Shown: positions 44,294-53,091 of the stretch, in pieces
Layout: every line of letters begins with the position of its first letter
Numbering within the stretch: position 1 is the first letter of the stretch
NCBI GenBank assembly: GCA_963817755.1
Contig: CAWFPB010000002.1
Location: 186,001-250,000, forward strand
Length of the DNA stretch: 64,000 nt
Direction of reading: 5' to 3'
Origin: Oleiagrimonas sp963817755
GTDB taxonomy: Bacteria; Pseudomonadota; Gammaproteobacteria; Xanthomonadales; Rhodanobacteraceae
Position numbers and translations under genes: made by a program
Notes under the pieces: model-generated
What the model saw: the letters and a program-made list of their open reading frames with translations, nothing else
The model's database searches: none
Told to the model about the DNA's origin: nothing

Positions 44294-46501
44294 CTAGATC
44301 GGCTCGAGGTTGGCGTAGGCCAGCACCAGCCACTTGCTGCCGGTGTCGGCGAAGTTCACCTGCACGCGCATGTGCGCGCCGTCGCCCTCGGCACTGACCA
44401 CCACGCCCTCGCCGAAACTGGGGTGACGCACGGCCTGGCCAAGCTTGATCGGCGAGGACTCCTCCAGCGCCGTGGCGGCGAAATGGCGCGAGCCGATCGG
44501 CCGGCTGACCTGCACGCGCGGGCGTACCTCGTCGAGCAGTTCGGACGGCAGTTCGGCGAGGAAACGCGAGGGCCTGCCCAGGGTTTCCATGCCATGCAGG
44601 CGGCGCGATTCGGCGTAGCACAGCACCAGCTTCTCGCGGGCGCGGGTGATGCCGACATAGGCCAGGCGACGCTCCTCTTCCAGGCGGCCTTCCTGTTCCA
44701 CCGAACGCTGGCTGGGGAACAGGCCGTCCTCCATGCCGACCAGGAACACCACGGGGAATTCCAGACCCTTGGCCGAATGCAGCGTCATCAGCTGCACGCA
44801 GTCCTGACCGCTGTCTCCCTGGCCCTCGCCGGCCTCCAGCGCGGCGTGCGCCAGGAACGCGGCCAGCTCGCTCAGGCCGGCTTCCTCGTCCTCGGGGGTG
44901 GGTTGGAAGCGGCTGGCGACGTTGACCAGTTCGTCCAGGTTCTCCAGGCGCGACTCGGCGCTGCCGCGACCGTCGTCGCGGTCGTGGAATGCGCGCAGGC
45001 CGCTGTGCTCGATGGCATGCTCGACCTGCTCGGACAGGGTCAGGCCGCCGTCGTCGGCCTCGGGGGCGAAGGTGCGTGCCATGCCGTCGATCAGTGCGAT
45101 GAAGCCCTTGACCGCGTTCTTGGCGCGCGCGGACAGTGCGCCGCCGGTCAGTTCGGCCAGGCACGCGTCCCACATCGACAGGCCCTCGCTGCGCGCGCGC
45201 CGGCGCAGGATGTCCAGGGTGCGCTGGCCGATGCCGCGCGGCGGCGTGTTCACCGCGCGCTCGAAGGCCGCGTCGTCCATGCGGTTGGACACCAGGCGCA
45301 GGTAGGCCAGGGCGTTGCGGATCTCGGCGCGCTCGAAGAAACGCTGGCCGCCGTACACGCGGTACGGGAGGTCGCGCTGGATCAGCTGTTCCTCGAAGTT
45401 GCGCGACTGCGCGTTGGAGCGGTACAGGATGGCGCAGTCGCTGGCGCTGCCACCGCCCTCGACGTGCTCGAGGATGCGCTCGATCACGAAGCGCGCCTCG
45501 TCCTGCTCGTTGTAGGCCGCATACAGCGCGATGCGATCGCCGTCGCCGCCCTCGGTCCACAGGTTCTTGCCCAGGCGGTCGCCGTTGCGCGCGATGATCG
45601 CGTTGGCGGCCTTGAGGATGGTGGCGGTGGAGCGGTAGTTCTGCTCCAGGCGGATGGTTTTTGCGCCCGGGAAGTCGGTGAGGAACTGCTGCATGTTCTC
45701 CACCCGTGCCCCGCGCCAGCCGTAGATCGACTGGTCGTCGTCGCCGACGGCGAAGACCTGGCCTTGAAGGCCGAGTCCCGAACCAGGCCCTGCCAACACC
45801 CGAATCCACGCATACTGCAACGCATTGGTGTCCTGGAACTCGTCCACCAGGATGTGCCGCCAGCGTTCGCGGTAGTGCGCCAGCACCGCAGGCTTGTTCA
45901 GCCACAGCTCGTGGGCGCGCAGCAGCAGCTCGCCGAAGTCGACCAGGCCGGCCCGGCGGCAGGCGTCCTCGTAGGCGGTGTAGATCTCCACCAGGGTGCG
46001 CGTGGCCGGGTGGTCGCGGTGCTCGATGGCATCGGGGCGCTTGCCCTCGTCCTTCCAGTGCGCGATCTGCCAGGCGGCCTGGCGCGGCGGGAAGCGCGCC
46101 TCGTCCAGGCCCATCCCGGCGACCACGCGCTTGACCAGGCGCTGCTGGTCGTCGGCGTCGAGGATCTGGAAGGTCTCGGGCAGGCCCGCATCCTGCCAGT
46201 GGCGGCGCAGCAGGCGATGGGCGATGCCGTGGAAGGTGCCCACGGTCAGGCCGCGCATGCCGTGCGCCATCAGGCCGTCCAGGCGCGCGCGCATCTCGCC
46301 GGCGGCCTTGTTGGTGAAGGTCACGGCCAGGATCGACCACGGCGAGGCGCGCTCGACCTCGGCCAGCCAGGCGATGCGGTGGGTCAGCACGCGGGTCTTG
46401 CCGGAGCCGGCGCCGGCCAGTACCAGGTAGTGGCCGGGCGGTGCGCTGACCGCCTCGCGCTGGGCGCTGTTCAGGTCGTCGAGCAGGTGCGATACATCCA
46501 T
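44294..46501 (-). CDS. uvrD: DNA helicase II, UvrD
   Basis: 735 residues; E. coli UvrD is 720. Superfamily 1A helicase: Walker A AGAGSGKT (30-37), DEFQD box, GDDDQSIYGWRGA, the NYRSTATIL motif IV region and TLHSAKGLEFPVV. It unwinds DNA 3' to 5' in mismatch repair and nucleotide excision repair. MDVSHLLDDLNSAQREAV is the standard start, so the longer open frame upstream is not used. It starts 50 bases left of the DUF3185 stop. Confidence 0.96.
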   Translation of the reverse strand: MDVSHLLDDLNSAQREAVSAPPGHYLVLAGAGSGKTRVLTHRIAWLAEVERASPWSILAVTFTNKAAGEMRARLDGLMAHGMRGLTVGTFHGIAHRLLRRHWQDAGLPETFQILDADDQQRLVKRVVAGMGLDEARFPPRQAAWQIAHWKDEGKRPDAIEHRDHPATRTLVEIYTAYEDACRRAGLVDFGELLLRAHELWLNKPAVLAHYRERWRHILVDEFQDTNALQYAWIRVLAGPGSGLGLQGQVFAVGDDDQSIYGWRGARVENMQQFLTDFPGAKTIRLEQNYRSTATILKAANAIIARNGDRLGKNLWTEGGDGDRIALYAAYNEQDEARFVIERILEHVEGGGSASDCAILYRSNAQSRNFEEQLIQRDLPYRVYGGQRFFERAEIRNALAYLRLVSNRMDDAAFERAVNTPPRGIGQRTLDILRRRARSEGLSMWDACLAELTGGALSARAKNAVKGFIALIDGMARTFAPEADDGGLTLSEQVEHAIEHSGLRAFHDRDDGRGSAESRLENLDELVNVASRFQPTPEDEEAGLSELAAFLAHAALEAGEGQGDSGQDCVQLMTLHSAKGLEFPVVFLVGMEDGLFPSQRSVEQEGRLEEERRLAYVGITRAREKLVLCYAESRRLHGMETLGRPSRFLAELPSELLDEVRPRVQVSRPIGSRHFAATALEESSPIKLGQAVRHPSFGEGVVVSAEGDGAHMRVQVNFADTGSKWLVLAYANLEPI

Positions 46502-46550
46502 CGAACCATTGTACCGGCAGTGCGCGAACGCCCGGCAGGGGCCGGGCATG

Positions 46551-46577
46551 AAAAAGCCCGCCGTCGGCGGGCTTTTT
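46551..46577 (-). terminator. Rho-independent terminator, likely bidirectional
   Basis: GCCCGCC (46556-46562), three bases, GGCGGGC (46566-46572), flanked by A5 and T5. It lies 19 bases downstream of the DUF3185 stop in the leftward direction, so it ends that transcript before uvrD. Confidence 0.88.
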
Positions 46578-46595
46578 CGGCCACCATGCGCCAGC

Positions 46596-46814
46596 TCAAC
46601 GCTTGCGCAGCAGTCCGCCCAGCGTGAGCACGGCGCCAACGGCCATGCCGGCGTAGCCGACCCAGTCCGGAATGCCCTTCTGCTGCGTCACCTTGAAGGC
46701 GTGCTGGCCCAGTTGGGCAATGGTTTCGTTGCTGGTGTAGGAGCCGTGCCCGTACACCACCCAGATACCGGCCACAATCAGGACCAGGCCGATCACCATC
46801 AGCAGGATGCGCAT
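46596..46814 (-). CDS. DUF3185 small membrane protein
   Basis: 72 residues with two helices (about 4-20 and 50-66): MRILLMVIGLVLIVAGIWVVYG and VGYAGMAVGAVLTLGGLL. The length and the Gly-rich second helix fit DUF3185. Preceded on its strand by AAGGAGAT a few bases before the ATG. Function unknown; inner membrane. Confidence 0.82.
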   Translation of the reverse strand: MRILLMVIGLVLIVAGIWVVYGHGSYTSNETIAQLGQHAFKVTQQKGIPDWVGYAGMAVGAVLTLGGLLRKR

Positions 46815-46906
46815 CTCGAGGATCTCCTTGGCTTGAAAGGTCCGATCATACCCATGCGCGGCCGGCAGCGGGGCGGAGATTGCCGGGCACGTTCAGGTTC
46901 GCGAAC

Positions 46907-47016
46907 AAAAAAAGCCCCGGGAGTCAGGGGGGACTCCCGGGGCGGGATCGGGTCATGGGGACCCTATCTCGGGGGTTCACTCAGGGAGGTGAGTGATGAA
47001 CGCCATTGCGTGCGTT
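46907..47016 (-). ncRNA. sX13-like small RNA with three C-rich loops
   Basis: Read on the minus strand, three perfect stem-loops follow each other: CACTCA-CCTCCC-TGAGTG (46978-46995), GGGTC-CCCAT-GACCC (46950-46964) and GCCCCGGGAGTC-CCCCCT-GACTCCCGGGGC (46914-46943), the last followed by T7, a terminator. A -10 TCTAAT (47028-47023) and -35 TTGCAA (47053-47048) would start transcription near 47016, giving about 110 bases. This is the plan of Xanthomonas sX13, an sRNA of about 115 bases with C-rich loops, encoded near polA, that pairs with G-rich ribosome sites. Here it starts 131 bases after the polA stop. The 19-base promoter spacing is long; the exact 5' end is uncertain. Confidence 0.72.
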
Positions 47017-47022
47017 CGAGAC

Positions 47023-47053
47023 ATTAGATGCGGTCGTGCGGGGAAAGTTGCAA
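47023..47053 (-). promoter_or_regulatory. Putative promoter of the sX13-like RNA
   Basis: Minus-strand TTGCAA (47053-47048) and TCTAAT (47028-47023), 19 bases apart. The -10 matches the consensus in five of six positions; the spacing is longer than ideal. It lies just downstream of polA and upstream of the first stem-loop. Confidence 0.5.
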
Positions 47054-47146
47054 GGACGCCCTTAAAAGATTCAGGCTTGGTTCATTGGCTTATGGATCAA
47101 TAACCTACGATGGGTGGCCGACCGGAAGGCCGTTCCGTTCCGGACC

Positions 47147-49894
47147 TCAGTGCGCCTCGTCCCAGTTGGCGCCCACGCCGATGTCCACGATCAGCGGCAC
47201 GGCCAGGTCGGCGGCGCCCTGCATGCGCTCGGTGACGCCCGCTCGGATGGCCTCCACGGCGTCTTCGCGCACCTCGAACACCAGTTCGTCGTGCACCTGC
47301 ATCAGCATGGTGGCGTCGTCGCGTTCGCGCAGCCACGCGTCCACCGTGAGCATGGCGCGCTTGATGATGTCGGCGGCGGTGCCCTGCATCGGCGCGTTGA
47401 TGGCGGCGCGCTCGGCGCCGGCGCGCAGCGCCTGGTTGCGGGCCTTGAGGTTGTCCAGGTACAGGCGGCGTCCGAACAGGGTTTCCACGTAGCCGGTCTC
47501 GTGGGCCTTCTCGCGGGTGCGGTCCATGAACTCGCGCACGCCGGGGTAGCGGGCGAAGTACGTGGCGATGTAGTCGCTGGCCTCGCCGCGGTCGATGCCC
47601 AGGTTGCGCGCCAGGCCGAACGCGCTCATGCCGTACATCAGGCCGAAATTGATGGCCTTGGCGGCGCGGCGCTGGTTGGGTTCGACGTCGTCGGGCTTGA
47701 CGCCGAACACCTCGGCGGCGGTGGCTCGGTGGATGTCGGCGCCTTCCTTGAAGGCCTTGAGCAGGCCCTCGTCGCCGGACAGGTGGGCCATGATGCGCAG
47801 CTCGATCTGCGAATAGTCGGCGGCCATCACCACCCAGCCGTCGGGTGCCACGAAGGCCTGGCGGATGCGCCGGCCCTCCTCGGTGCGCACCGGGATGTTC
47901 TGCAGGTTGGGGTCGGACGAGGACAGCCGTCCGGTCGCCGCCACGGCCTGGTGGTAGCTGGTGTGCACGCGGCCGGTGCCGGGGTTGACCATCTCGGGCA
48001 GCTTGTCGGTGTAGGTCGAGCGCAGCTTGGCCAGGCCGCGGTAGTCCAGGATCAGGCGCGGCAGCGGGTGTTCGTCGGCGATGGCCTCCAGCGCCTCCTC
48101 GTTGGTCGAGGGCGCGCCCTTGCCGGTCTTGACCTTGACCGGCAGCTCCAGCTCGTCGAACAGGATCGCCTGCAGCTGCTTGGGCGAGGCCAGGTTGAAC
48201 TCGCGGCCGGCCTCCTCGTAGGCTTTTTTCTGGATCTCGACCATACGCTTGCCCAGCGCCTGGCTCTGGTGCTTGAGGGTGTCCACGTCGATCAGCACGC
48301 CGCGCTTTTCCATGCGCGCCAGCACCGGCACCAGCGGGATCTCGATGTCGGTGTAGACCGCCTTCAGGCCCGGCTCCGATTCGAGCTTGGGCCACAGCGC
48401 GTGGTGCAGGCGAAGCGTGATGTCGGCGTCCTCGGCGGCGTAGTCGCGGGCGGTGTCCAGGTCGACCTCGGCAAAGCCGATCTGCTTGGCGCCCTTGCCG
48501 GCGACGTCGCTGTACTTGGTGGTGGTGTAGCCCAGGTAGCGGGCGGCCAGCGAGTCCATGTCGTGGCGTGTAGCGGTGGCGTTCCACACGTAGGACTCGA
48601 GCATGGTGTCATGGGCCAGGCCGCGCACGTTCACGCCATGACCGGCCAGGACATTGATGTCGTACTTGCCGTGCTGGGCCAGCTTGGGACGGTCCGGATC
48701 CTCCAGCACGGGCTTGAGCGCCGTGAGGACCTCGTCGCGACCAAGCTGCTGCGGGGCGCCGGGGTAGTCGTGCGCCACCGGGATGTAGGCGGCCGTGCCC
48801 GGCTCCACCGCCAGCGACACACCGACCACCTGCGCGCGCATGGGGTCCAGCGAGGTGGTCTCGGTGTCGAAGGCGACCAGGTCGGCCTTTTCGATGCGCT
48901 TGACCCAGGCGTCGAGCTGCTCGCGCGTGGTGACCAGTTCGTAGTTCCCGGGGCCGGACAGGTCCTCGTCCGCCGCGGCCTCGACGGTGTTCTTCAGGGT
49001 GCTGGCGGCCGGGTCGCGGGTCGCCGTCGGCGCCGGTTCCTCGTCGTCGTTGCGGTTGTCCAGGTCCTTCAGCGCGGCACGGAACTCATAGCGCGCGTAC
49101 AGCTCGCGCAGGCGCTCGACGTCGGCCTCGCGCAGGGTCAGGTCGGTGGGTCCGAGGTCCAGCTCGACGTCGGTCTTGATGGTGACCAGGTCGCGCGAGA
49201 GCGGCAGGTGGTCCAGCGCCGCGCGCAGGTTCTCACCGATCTTGCCGCCGACCTCGTCGGCATGTTCCATCAGCGCAGCAAGCGTGCCGTACTGGTCCAG
49301 CCACTTGGCCGCGGTCTTGGGCCCGCACTTGTCCACGCCGGGCACGTTGTCGACCTTGTCGCCGGTCAGCGCCAGGAAGTCGACGATGCGCCCGGGCGCG
49401 ACCCCGAACTTCTCCTTCACGCCGGTTTCGTCGGTGCGCGTGTTGGTCATGGTGTTGACCAGGGTGACGTGCTCGTCGACCAGCTGCGCGAAGTCCTTGT
49501 CGCCGGTGGAGATCACCACCTCGATGCCCTGGTCCGCGGCCTGCCGCGCCAGGGTGCCGATGACATCGTCGGCCTCTACCCCGGGCACGCGCAGCAGCGG
49601 AATGCCCTGGGCCTCGACGATGGTCAGCATCGGCTCGATCTGGCTGCGCAGGTCGTCGGGCATCGGCGGGCGGTTGGCCTTGTACTTCTCGTACATTTCG
49701 TTGCGGAAGGTCGGCCCGGAGGCATCCTGCACGAAGGCGACATAGTCGGCGCCGGCCTTGAGCGTGGTGCGCAGCATGTTGACCACGCCGAACAGCGCAC
49801 CGGTCGGTTCGCCGTCGGCGTTGGTCAGCGGCGGCAGGGCATGGAAGGCGCGGTACAGGTACGAGGACCCGTCGATGAGGATCATGGAAGCCAT
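47147..49894 (-). CDS. polA: DNA polymerase I
   Basis: 915 residues from MASMILIDGSSYLYR; a GTG-initiated extension to 49915 is unlikely. The 5' nuclease domain (LIDGSSYLYRAFHALPP, DKVDNVPGV), the 3'-5' exonuclease with intact FDTETTSLDP (D and E catalytic pair) and the polymerase domain (AADYSQIELRIMAHLSGD, RRAAKAINFGLMYGMSAFGLA, VHDELVFE) are all present. Removes RNA primers and fills gaps in replication and repair. It is divergent from the DUF2782 gene, with about 80 bases between. Confidence 0.97.
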   Translation of the reverse strand: MASMILIDGSSYLYRAFHALPPLTNADGEPTGALFGVVNMLRTTLKAGADYVAFVQDASGPTFRNEMYEKYKANRPPMPDDLRSQIEPMLTIVEAQGIPLLRVPGVEADDVIGTLARQAADQGIEVVISTGDKDFAQLVDEHVTLVNTMTNTRTDETGVKEKFGVAPGRIVDFLALTGDKVDNVPGVDKCGPKTAAKWLDQYGTLAALMEHADEVGGKIGENLRAALDHLPLSRDLVTIKTDVELDLGPTDLTLREADVERLRELYARYEFRAALKDLDNRNDDEEPAPTATRDPAASTLKNTVEAAADEDLSGPGNYELVTTREQLDAWVKRIEKADLVAFDTETTSLDPMRAQVVGVSLAVEPGTAAYIPVAHDYPGAPQQLGRDEVLTALKPVLEDPDRPKLAQHGKYDINVLAGHGVNVRGLAHDTMLESYVWNATATRHDMDSLAARYLGYTTTKYSDVAGKGAKQIGFAEVDLDTARDYAAEDADITLRLHHALWPKLESEPGLKAVYTDIEIPLVPVLARMEKRGVLIDVDTLKHQSQALGKRMVEIQKKAYEEAGREFNLASPKQLQAILFDELELPVKVKTGKGAPSTNEEALEAIADEHPLPRLILDYRGLAKLRSTYTDKLPEMVNPGTGRVHTSYHQAVAATGRLSSSDPNLQNIPVRTEEGRRIRQAFVAPDGWVVMAADYSQIELRIMAHLSGDEGLLKAFKEGADIHRATAAEVFGVKPDDVEPNQRRAAKAINFGLMYGMSAFGLARNLGIDRGEASDYIATYFARYPGVREFMDRTREKAHETGYVETLFGRRLYLDNLKARNQALRAGAERAAINAPMQGTAADIIKRAMLTVDAWLRERDDATMLMQVHDELVFEVREDAVEAIRAGVTERMQGAADLAVPLIVDIGVGANWDEAH

Positions 49895-49974
49895 GCCCCC
49901 GATTCTCGCATGCACCGTTCATCTGCGGGCATTCGCGTCGCTGTTATGCTTGGTACCCGATTCGGAGGTGCGCC

Positions 49975-50463
49975 ATGTCCCGTCTACCCAAGCTTCTTGT
50001 CATTGGCGCCGCGAGCCTGCTGGCCGGCGTCGGCGTCCACGCCCAGGACACGCACGGCCAGGCACCGGTGCCGCCGCCGCCGGGCATGAACGATCCCGGC
50101 GTCAAGCCGGCGCCCCCCTCCACGGCCCCGACACCGGCCGCGAGCCGCCTGCGCGGCCTGCCCGATCTGCCGGCGCTGGGGGGAGGCGGCCATGCGCAGG
50201 GACGCGACGGCATGAACCAGCCGCCGCCGACCGTGGACGTGCGCGAGGTGCAGGGCGACAAGGTCGAGGAATACCGCATCAACGGCCGGCTCTACATGAT
50301 CCACGTGATTCCCAAGCACGGCATCCCGCAGACCTACATGGCCAATCCCGAGGGCCAACTGATGCGCAAGCCGGGACAGCCGCCGGTGAAGCCGGTCTTC
50401 TACACGATCTACCAGTGGGGCGGGCCGCAGTCGTCGAAGGACAACGGCGGCGACGGGAACTAG
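49975..50463 (+). CDS. DUF2782 exported protein
   Basis: 162 residues, signal peptide ending GVGVHAQ, a P/G-rich middle region and a C-terminal domain with EEYRINGRLYMIHVIPKHGIPQTYMANPEGQL and YQWGGPQ, the DUF2782 core. GGAGGT lies 7 bases before the start. Function unknown; commonly next to polA in this order. Periplasmic. Confidence 0.85.
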   Translation: MSRLPKLLVIGAASLLAGVGVHAQDTHGQAPVPPPPGMNDPGVKPAPPSTAPTPAASRLRGLPDLPALGGGGHAQGRDGMNQPPPTVDVREVQGDKVEEYRINGRLYMIHVIPKHGIPQTYMANPEGQLMRKPGQPPVKPVFYTIYQWGGPQSSKDNGGDGN

Positions 50464-50504
50464 TCCGCCGCTCCAGTCGCCGCCCCAGCATCCGGATGCA
50501 ACCT

Positions 50505-50523
50505 CCTCCCCTGCAAGGGGAGG
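50505..50523. repeat. C/G-rich intergenic palindrome (family member)
   Basis: CCTCCCCT, three bases, AGGGGAGG, followed by GGGTGGGGTCAAGGC. Closely related to the copies at 44141-44161 and 50631-50651. Confidence 0.7.
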
Positions 50524-50630
50524 GCATGGGTGGGGTCAAGGCACGAAGCCGCGATGACAAACCCAGTGAAGGCGCCAGACGCGAGCAACGAACCCCGCCC
50601 CTGGCCGCAACTCCGCATCGGGTCGCAACC

Positions 50631-50651
50631 CCCTCCCCTTCAAGGGGAGGG
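50631..50651. repeat. C/G-rich intergenic palindrome (family member)
   Basis: Identical over 21 bases to 44141-44161, again followed by TCTGGGTGGGGTCAAGG. It is the best evidence that this is a true dispersed element and not chance. Confidence 0.8.
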
Positions 50652-50779
50652 TCTGGGTGGGGTCAAGGCGACGTAGCCGGGATGTCGAACCCGGTGAATG
50701 CGTCAGGGTAGGACCCATGCACCCTGCGGCAGGATGTTTCATGCCGTTGGCCGAACGTCCCCATCCGCCCCTGCGGGGC

Positions 50780-50809
50780 CCCTTCCCCCCGGAGCGGGGA
50801 AGGGTTTTT
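50780..50809 (+). terminator. Probable Rho-independent terminator of the DUF2782 transcript
   Basis: CCCTTCCCC (50780-50788), a seven-base loop, GGGGAAGGG (50796-50804) and then T5. Oriented rightward, it could end transcription from the DUF2782 gene before it reads into purH, which converges. Confidence 0.55.
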
Positions 50810-50819
50810 GCCACGTTGT

Positions 50820-52403
50820 TTAATGGCGGAAATGTCGCATGCCCGTGAATACCATGGCCATGTCGTGCTCATTGGCCGCGGCGATCACTTCCTCGTCGCG
50901 GCGCGAGCCCCCAGGCTGGATGACCGCACGAATGCCGGCCTCGGCAGCGGCGTCGATGCCGTCGCGGAAGGGGAAGAAGGCGTCCGAGGCCATCACGCTG
51001 CCGGGCACGTCCAGTCCCGCTTCGCCGGCCTTGATCGCGGCGATCTTCGCGCTGTCCACCCGGCTCATCTGGCCGGCACCGATGCCGATGGTCTGGCCGC
51101 CCCGGGCGTAGACGATGGCATTGGATTTCACATACATGGCCACGTGCCAGGCAAACAGCAGGTCGCGCAGCTGGTCGGCGTCGGGTACGCGCTTGCTGAC
51201 CACCTTCAGGTCGTCCACCAGCAGCGTGTCGCGGTCGGAGTCCTGCACCAGCAGACCGCCGGCGATGCGCTTGTAATCGAGCGTGGTGCCGGGCTGCTCG
51301 GGCCAGGTGCCGGTGGCCAGCACGCGTACGTTGGGCTTGTCGGCGAATGCCTCCAGCGCGTCCGGGTCGATGGACGGCGCCAGCACCACCTCGACGAACT
51401 GGCGCTCGAGGATGCGGCGCGCGGTAGCGGCATCGAGCGGCTGGTTGAAGGCGATGATGCCGCCGAAGGCCGAGGTCGGGTCGCAGGCGTGGGCGCGGTC
51501 GTAGGCGTCGGCGATGTTCGTGCCCAGGGCCACGCCGCACGGATTGGCGTGCTTGACAATCACGCAGGCCGGCACGTTCTGGAAGGCCTTCACGCATTCC
51601 AGCGCGGCGTCGGCATCGGCCAGGTTGTTGTAGGAAAGTTCCTTGCCGGCCAGCACATGGGCGGTGGCCACGATGCCCTTGGCGGGCACGTCGCGCTCCA
51701 CGTACAGGGCGCCTCCCTGATGCGGGTTCTCGCCGTAGCGCAGCGTGTTCTTGCGCTCCAGGGCGAGGTGCAGGGTCGGCGCAAACGGGCCACCCTCGCC
51801 GTCGCCGACGTGTGCGCCCAGCCAGTCGGCGATCATGCCGTCATAGCGCGCGGCGTGGGCGAAGGCCTTGGCCGCCAGACGCCGGCGCAGCGCAATGCTG
51901 GTGCCGCCATGCTCGTGCAGGGTCTGGATGACCTCGGCGTAGTCGGCCGGGTCGACCACCACCAGCACGCGGTCGTGGTTCTTGGCGGCCGCGCGCAGCA
52001 TCGCCGGGCCACCGATGTCGATGTTCTCGATGGCCTCGTCCAGGGTGCAGTCCGGGCGCGCCACGGTGCGTGCGAACGGGTACAGGTTGACCACCAGCAG
52101 GTCGATCGCCTCGATGCCGTGTTCGGACATCACGTCCTCGTCGACGCGGCGGCGCCCCAGCAGACCGCCGTGGACCTTCGGATGCAGCGTCTTGACCCGC
52201 CCGTCCATGATCTCGGGGAAGCCGGTGACCTCGCTGACCTCGCGCACGGGCAGGTGGGCATCGCGCAGGGCGCGCGCACTGCCGCCGGTGGAGATCAGCT
52301 CGACGCCGAGCTTGTCCAGTCCGCTGGCCAGTTCGGCCAGGCCGTTCTTGTCCGAGACGCTGAGCAGGGCGCGCCGGACCGGAGTGAGGGTGGTGTCGAA
52401 CAT
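50820..52403 (-). CDS. purH: Bifunctional AICAR transformylase / IMP cyclohydrolase
   Basis: 527 residues, the usual length. N-terminal MGS-like cyclohydrolase domain (RRALLSVSDKNGLAELASGLDKLGVELISTGGSARAL, GRVKTLHPKVHGGLL) and C-terminal transformylase (YGENPHQGGALY, VIVKHANPCGVA with the catalytic Lys-His). Catalyses the last two steps of de novo IMP synthesis. Last gene of the leftward prmA-fis-purH direction. No purine riboswitch is visible. Confidence 0.96.
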   Translation of the reverse strand: MFDTTLTPVRRALLSVSDKNGLAELASGLDKLGVELISTGGSARALRDAHLPVREVSEVTGFPEIMDGRVKTLHPKVHGGLLGRRRVDEDVMSEHGIEAIDLLVVNLYPFARTVARPDCTLDEAIENIDIGGPAMLRAAAKNHDRVLVVVDPADYAEVIQTLHEHGGTSIALRRRLAAKAFAHAARYDGMIADWLGAHVGDGEGGPFAPTLHLALERKNTLRYGENPHQGGALYVERDVPAKGIVATAHVLAGKELSYNNLADADAALECVKAFQNVPACVIVKHANPCGVALGTNIADAYDRAHACDPTSAFGGIIAFNQPLDAATARRILERQFVEVVLAPSIDPDALEAFADKPNVRVLATGTWPEQPGTTLDYKRIAGGLLVQDSDRDTLLVDDLKVVSKRVPDADQLRDLLFAWHVAMYVKSNAIVYARGGQTIGIGAGQMSRVDSAKIAAIKAGEAGLDVPGSVMASDAFFPFRDGIDAAAEAGIRAVIQPGGSRRDEEVIAAANEHDMAMVFTGMRHFRH

Positions 52404-52560
52404 CGGACGGGCCTTGTGCGGGAAACCGCCGATTATAGCCGCAGGGGCGCGGTGGTTCCGAGGCGGGCTTATGCCGGATGGTTGGGGGAAGGCGGGGGCT
52501 GGGGGCGAGTGGTGTCAGTGCCGGAGTGAATAACGAGGCAGGCGGTGTGGTTAAGCTCTT

Positions 52561-52617
52561 CGAGTCCCGAGTCCCGAGTCCCGAGTCCCGAGTCCCGATC
52601 GTCCCGATCCCCGATCC
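52561..52617. repeat. Tandem heptad repeat CGAGTCC
   Basis: Five exact copies of CGAGTCC (52561-52595), then CGATCGTCC and two CGATCCC units, lying directly after the fis stop. It is a short G/C-rich simple repeat, possibly a variant of the GGAATGG/GGAATCG string family between other genes; it has no spacer structure and is not CRISPR-like. Confidence 0.7.
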
Positions 52618-52619
52618 CT

Positions 52620-52886
52620 TCAGAGCAGCCCGTGCGCGGCCAGCTTCTTGCGCAACGTGGCGCGGTTGATGCCCAGTGCCGCGGCGGCGCGGCTCTGGTT
52701 GTTGCCGTGAAAGGCCATGACCTCGCGCAGCAGGGGGGCCTCGACCTCGTGCATCACCAGGGCAAACAGTCCTTCATCGCATGCGGCATCGCCGATGTCG
52801 ACCAGATAGCGTCGGACCGTGCGGCTCACGCACTCGCTGAGTGCGCTGCGCACGGGGCTGTCGATGTCGGTCCCGGTGCGAGGCAT
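52620..52886 (-). CDS. fis: Fis-family nucleoid-associated DNA-binding protein
   Basis: 88 residues. The C-terminal helix-turn-helix SRAAAALGINRATLRKKLAAHGLL is the Fis signature, with a preceding helical region (VRSALSECVSRTVRRYL) for dimerisation. Fis bends DNA and controls rRNA and growth-phase genes. It lies between the DUF3426 and purH genes, an order expected in xanthomonads. Confidence 0.85.
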   Translation of the reverse strand: MPRTGTDIDSPVRSALSECVSRTVRRYLVDIGDAACDEGLFALVMHEVEAPLLREVMAFHGNNQSRAAAALGINRATLRKKLAAHGLL

Positions 52887-53091
52887 ACGGACGGCATTCA
52901 CGTGCAACTTCCCCTGGCTATTCTCGTGCGGCTTCCCATCCTGGCCGCATCTTGTTGGCATGGTTTGCGGACGGGGCCCCGGGTCGAGGCGGCATGCTCT
53001 CCCGATCCCGTGCAAGGAGGACAAGTCTACTCGTCGCGGCGTCGATTTTGTAGCGCGACGAATGCATTTCACACGCCGCAGGCGTCGGGTG

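Larger units (their letters stand above)
50464..50819. other. Repeat-bearing intergenic region between DUF2782 and purH
   Basis: 356 bases without a supported gene, between two converging genes. It carries two C/G-rich palindromes of the dispersed family, at 50505-50523 and 50631-50651, each followed by GGGTGGGGTCAAGGC, and a terminator-like hairpin at 50780-50809. Confidence 0.55.

Noticed and set aside
44096..50089. Long plus-strand frames opposite uvrD and polA (843 and 991 residues)
   Set aside because: Shadows of real housekeeping genes with conserved motifs on the minus strand.
52561..52617. CGAGTCC tandem repeats as a CRISPR-like array
   Set aside because: Units are 7 bases with no spacers and no cas genes; it is a simple repeat.
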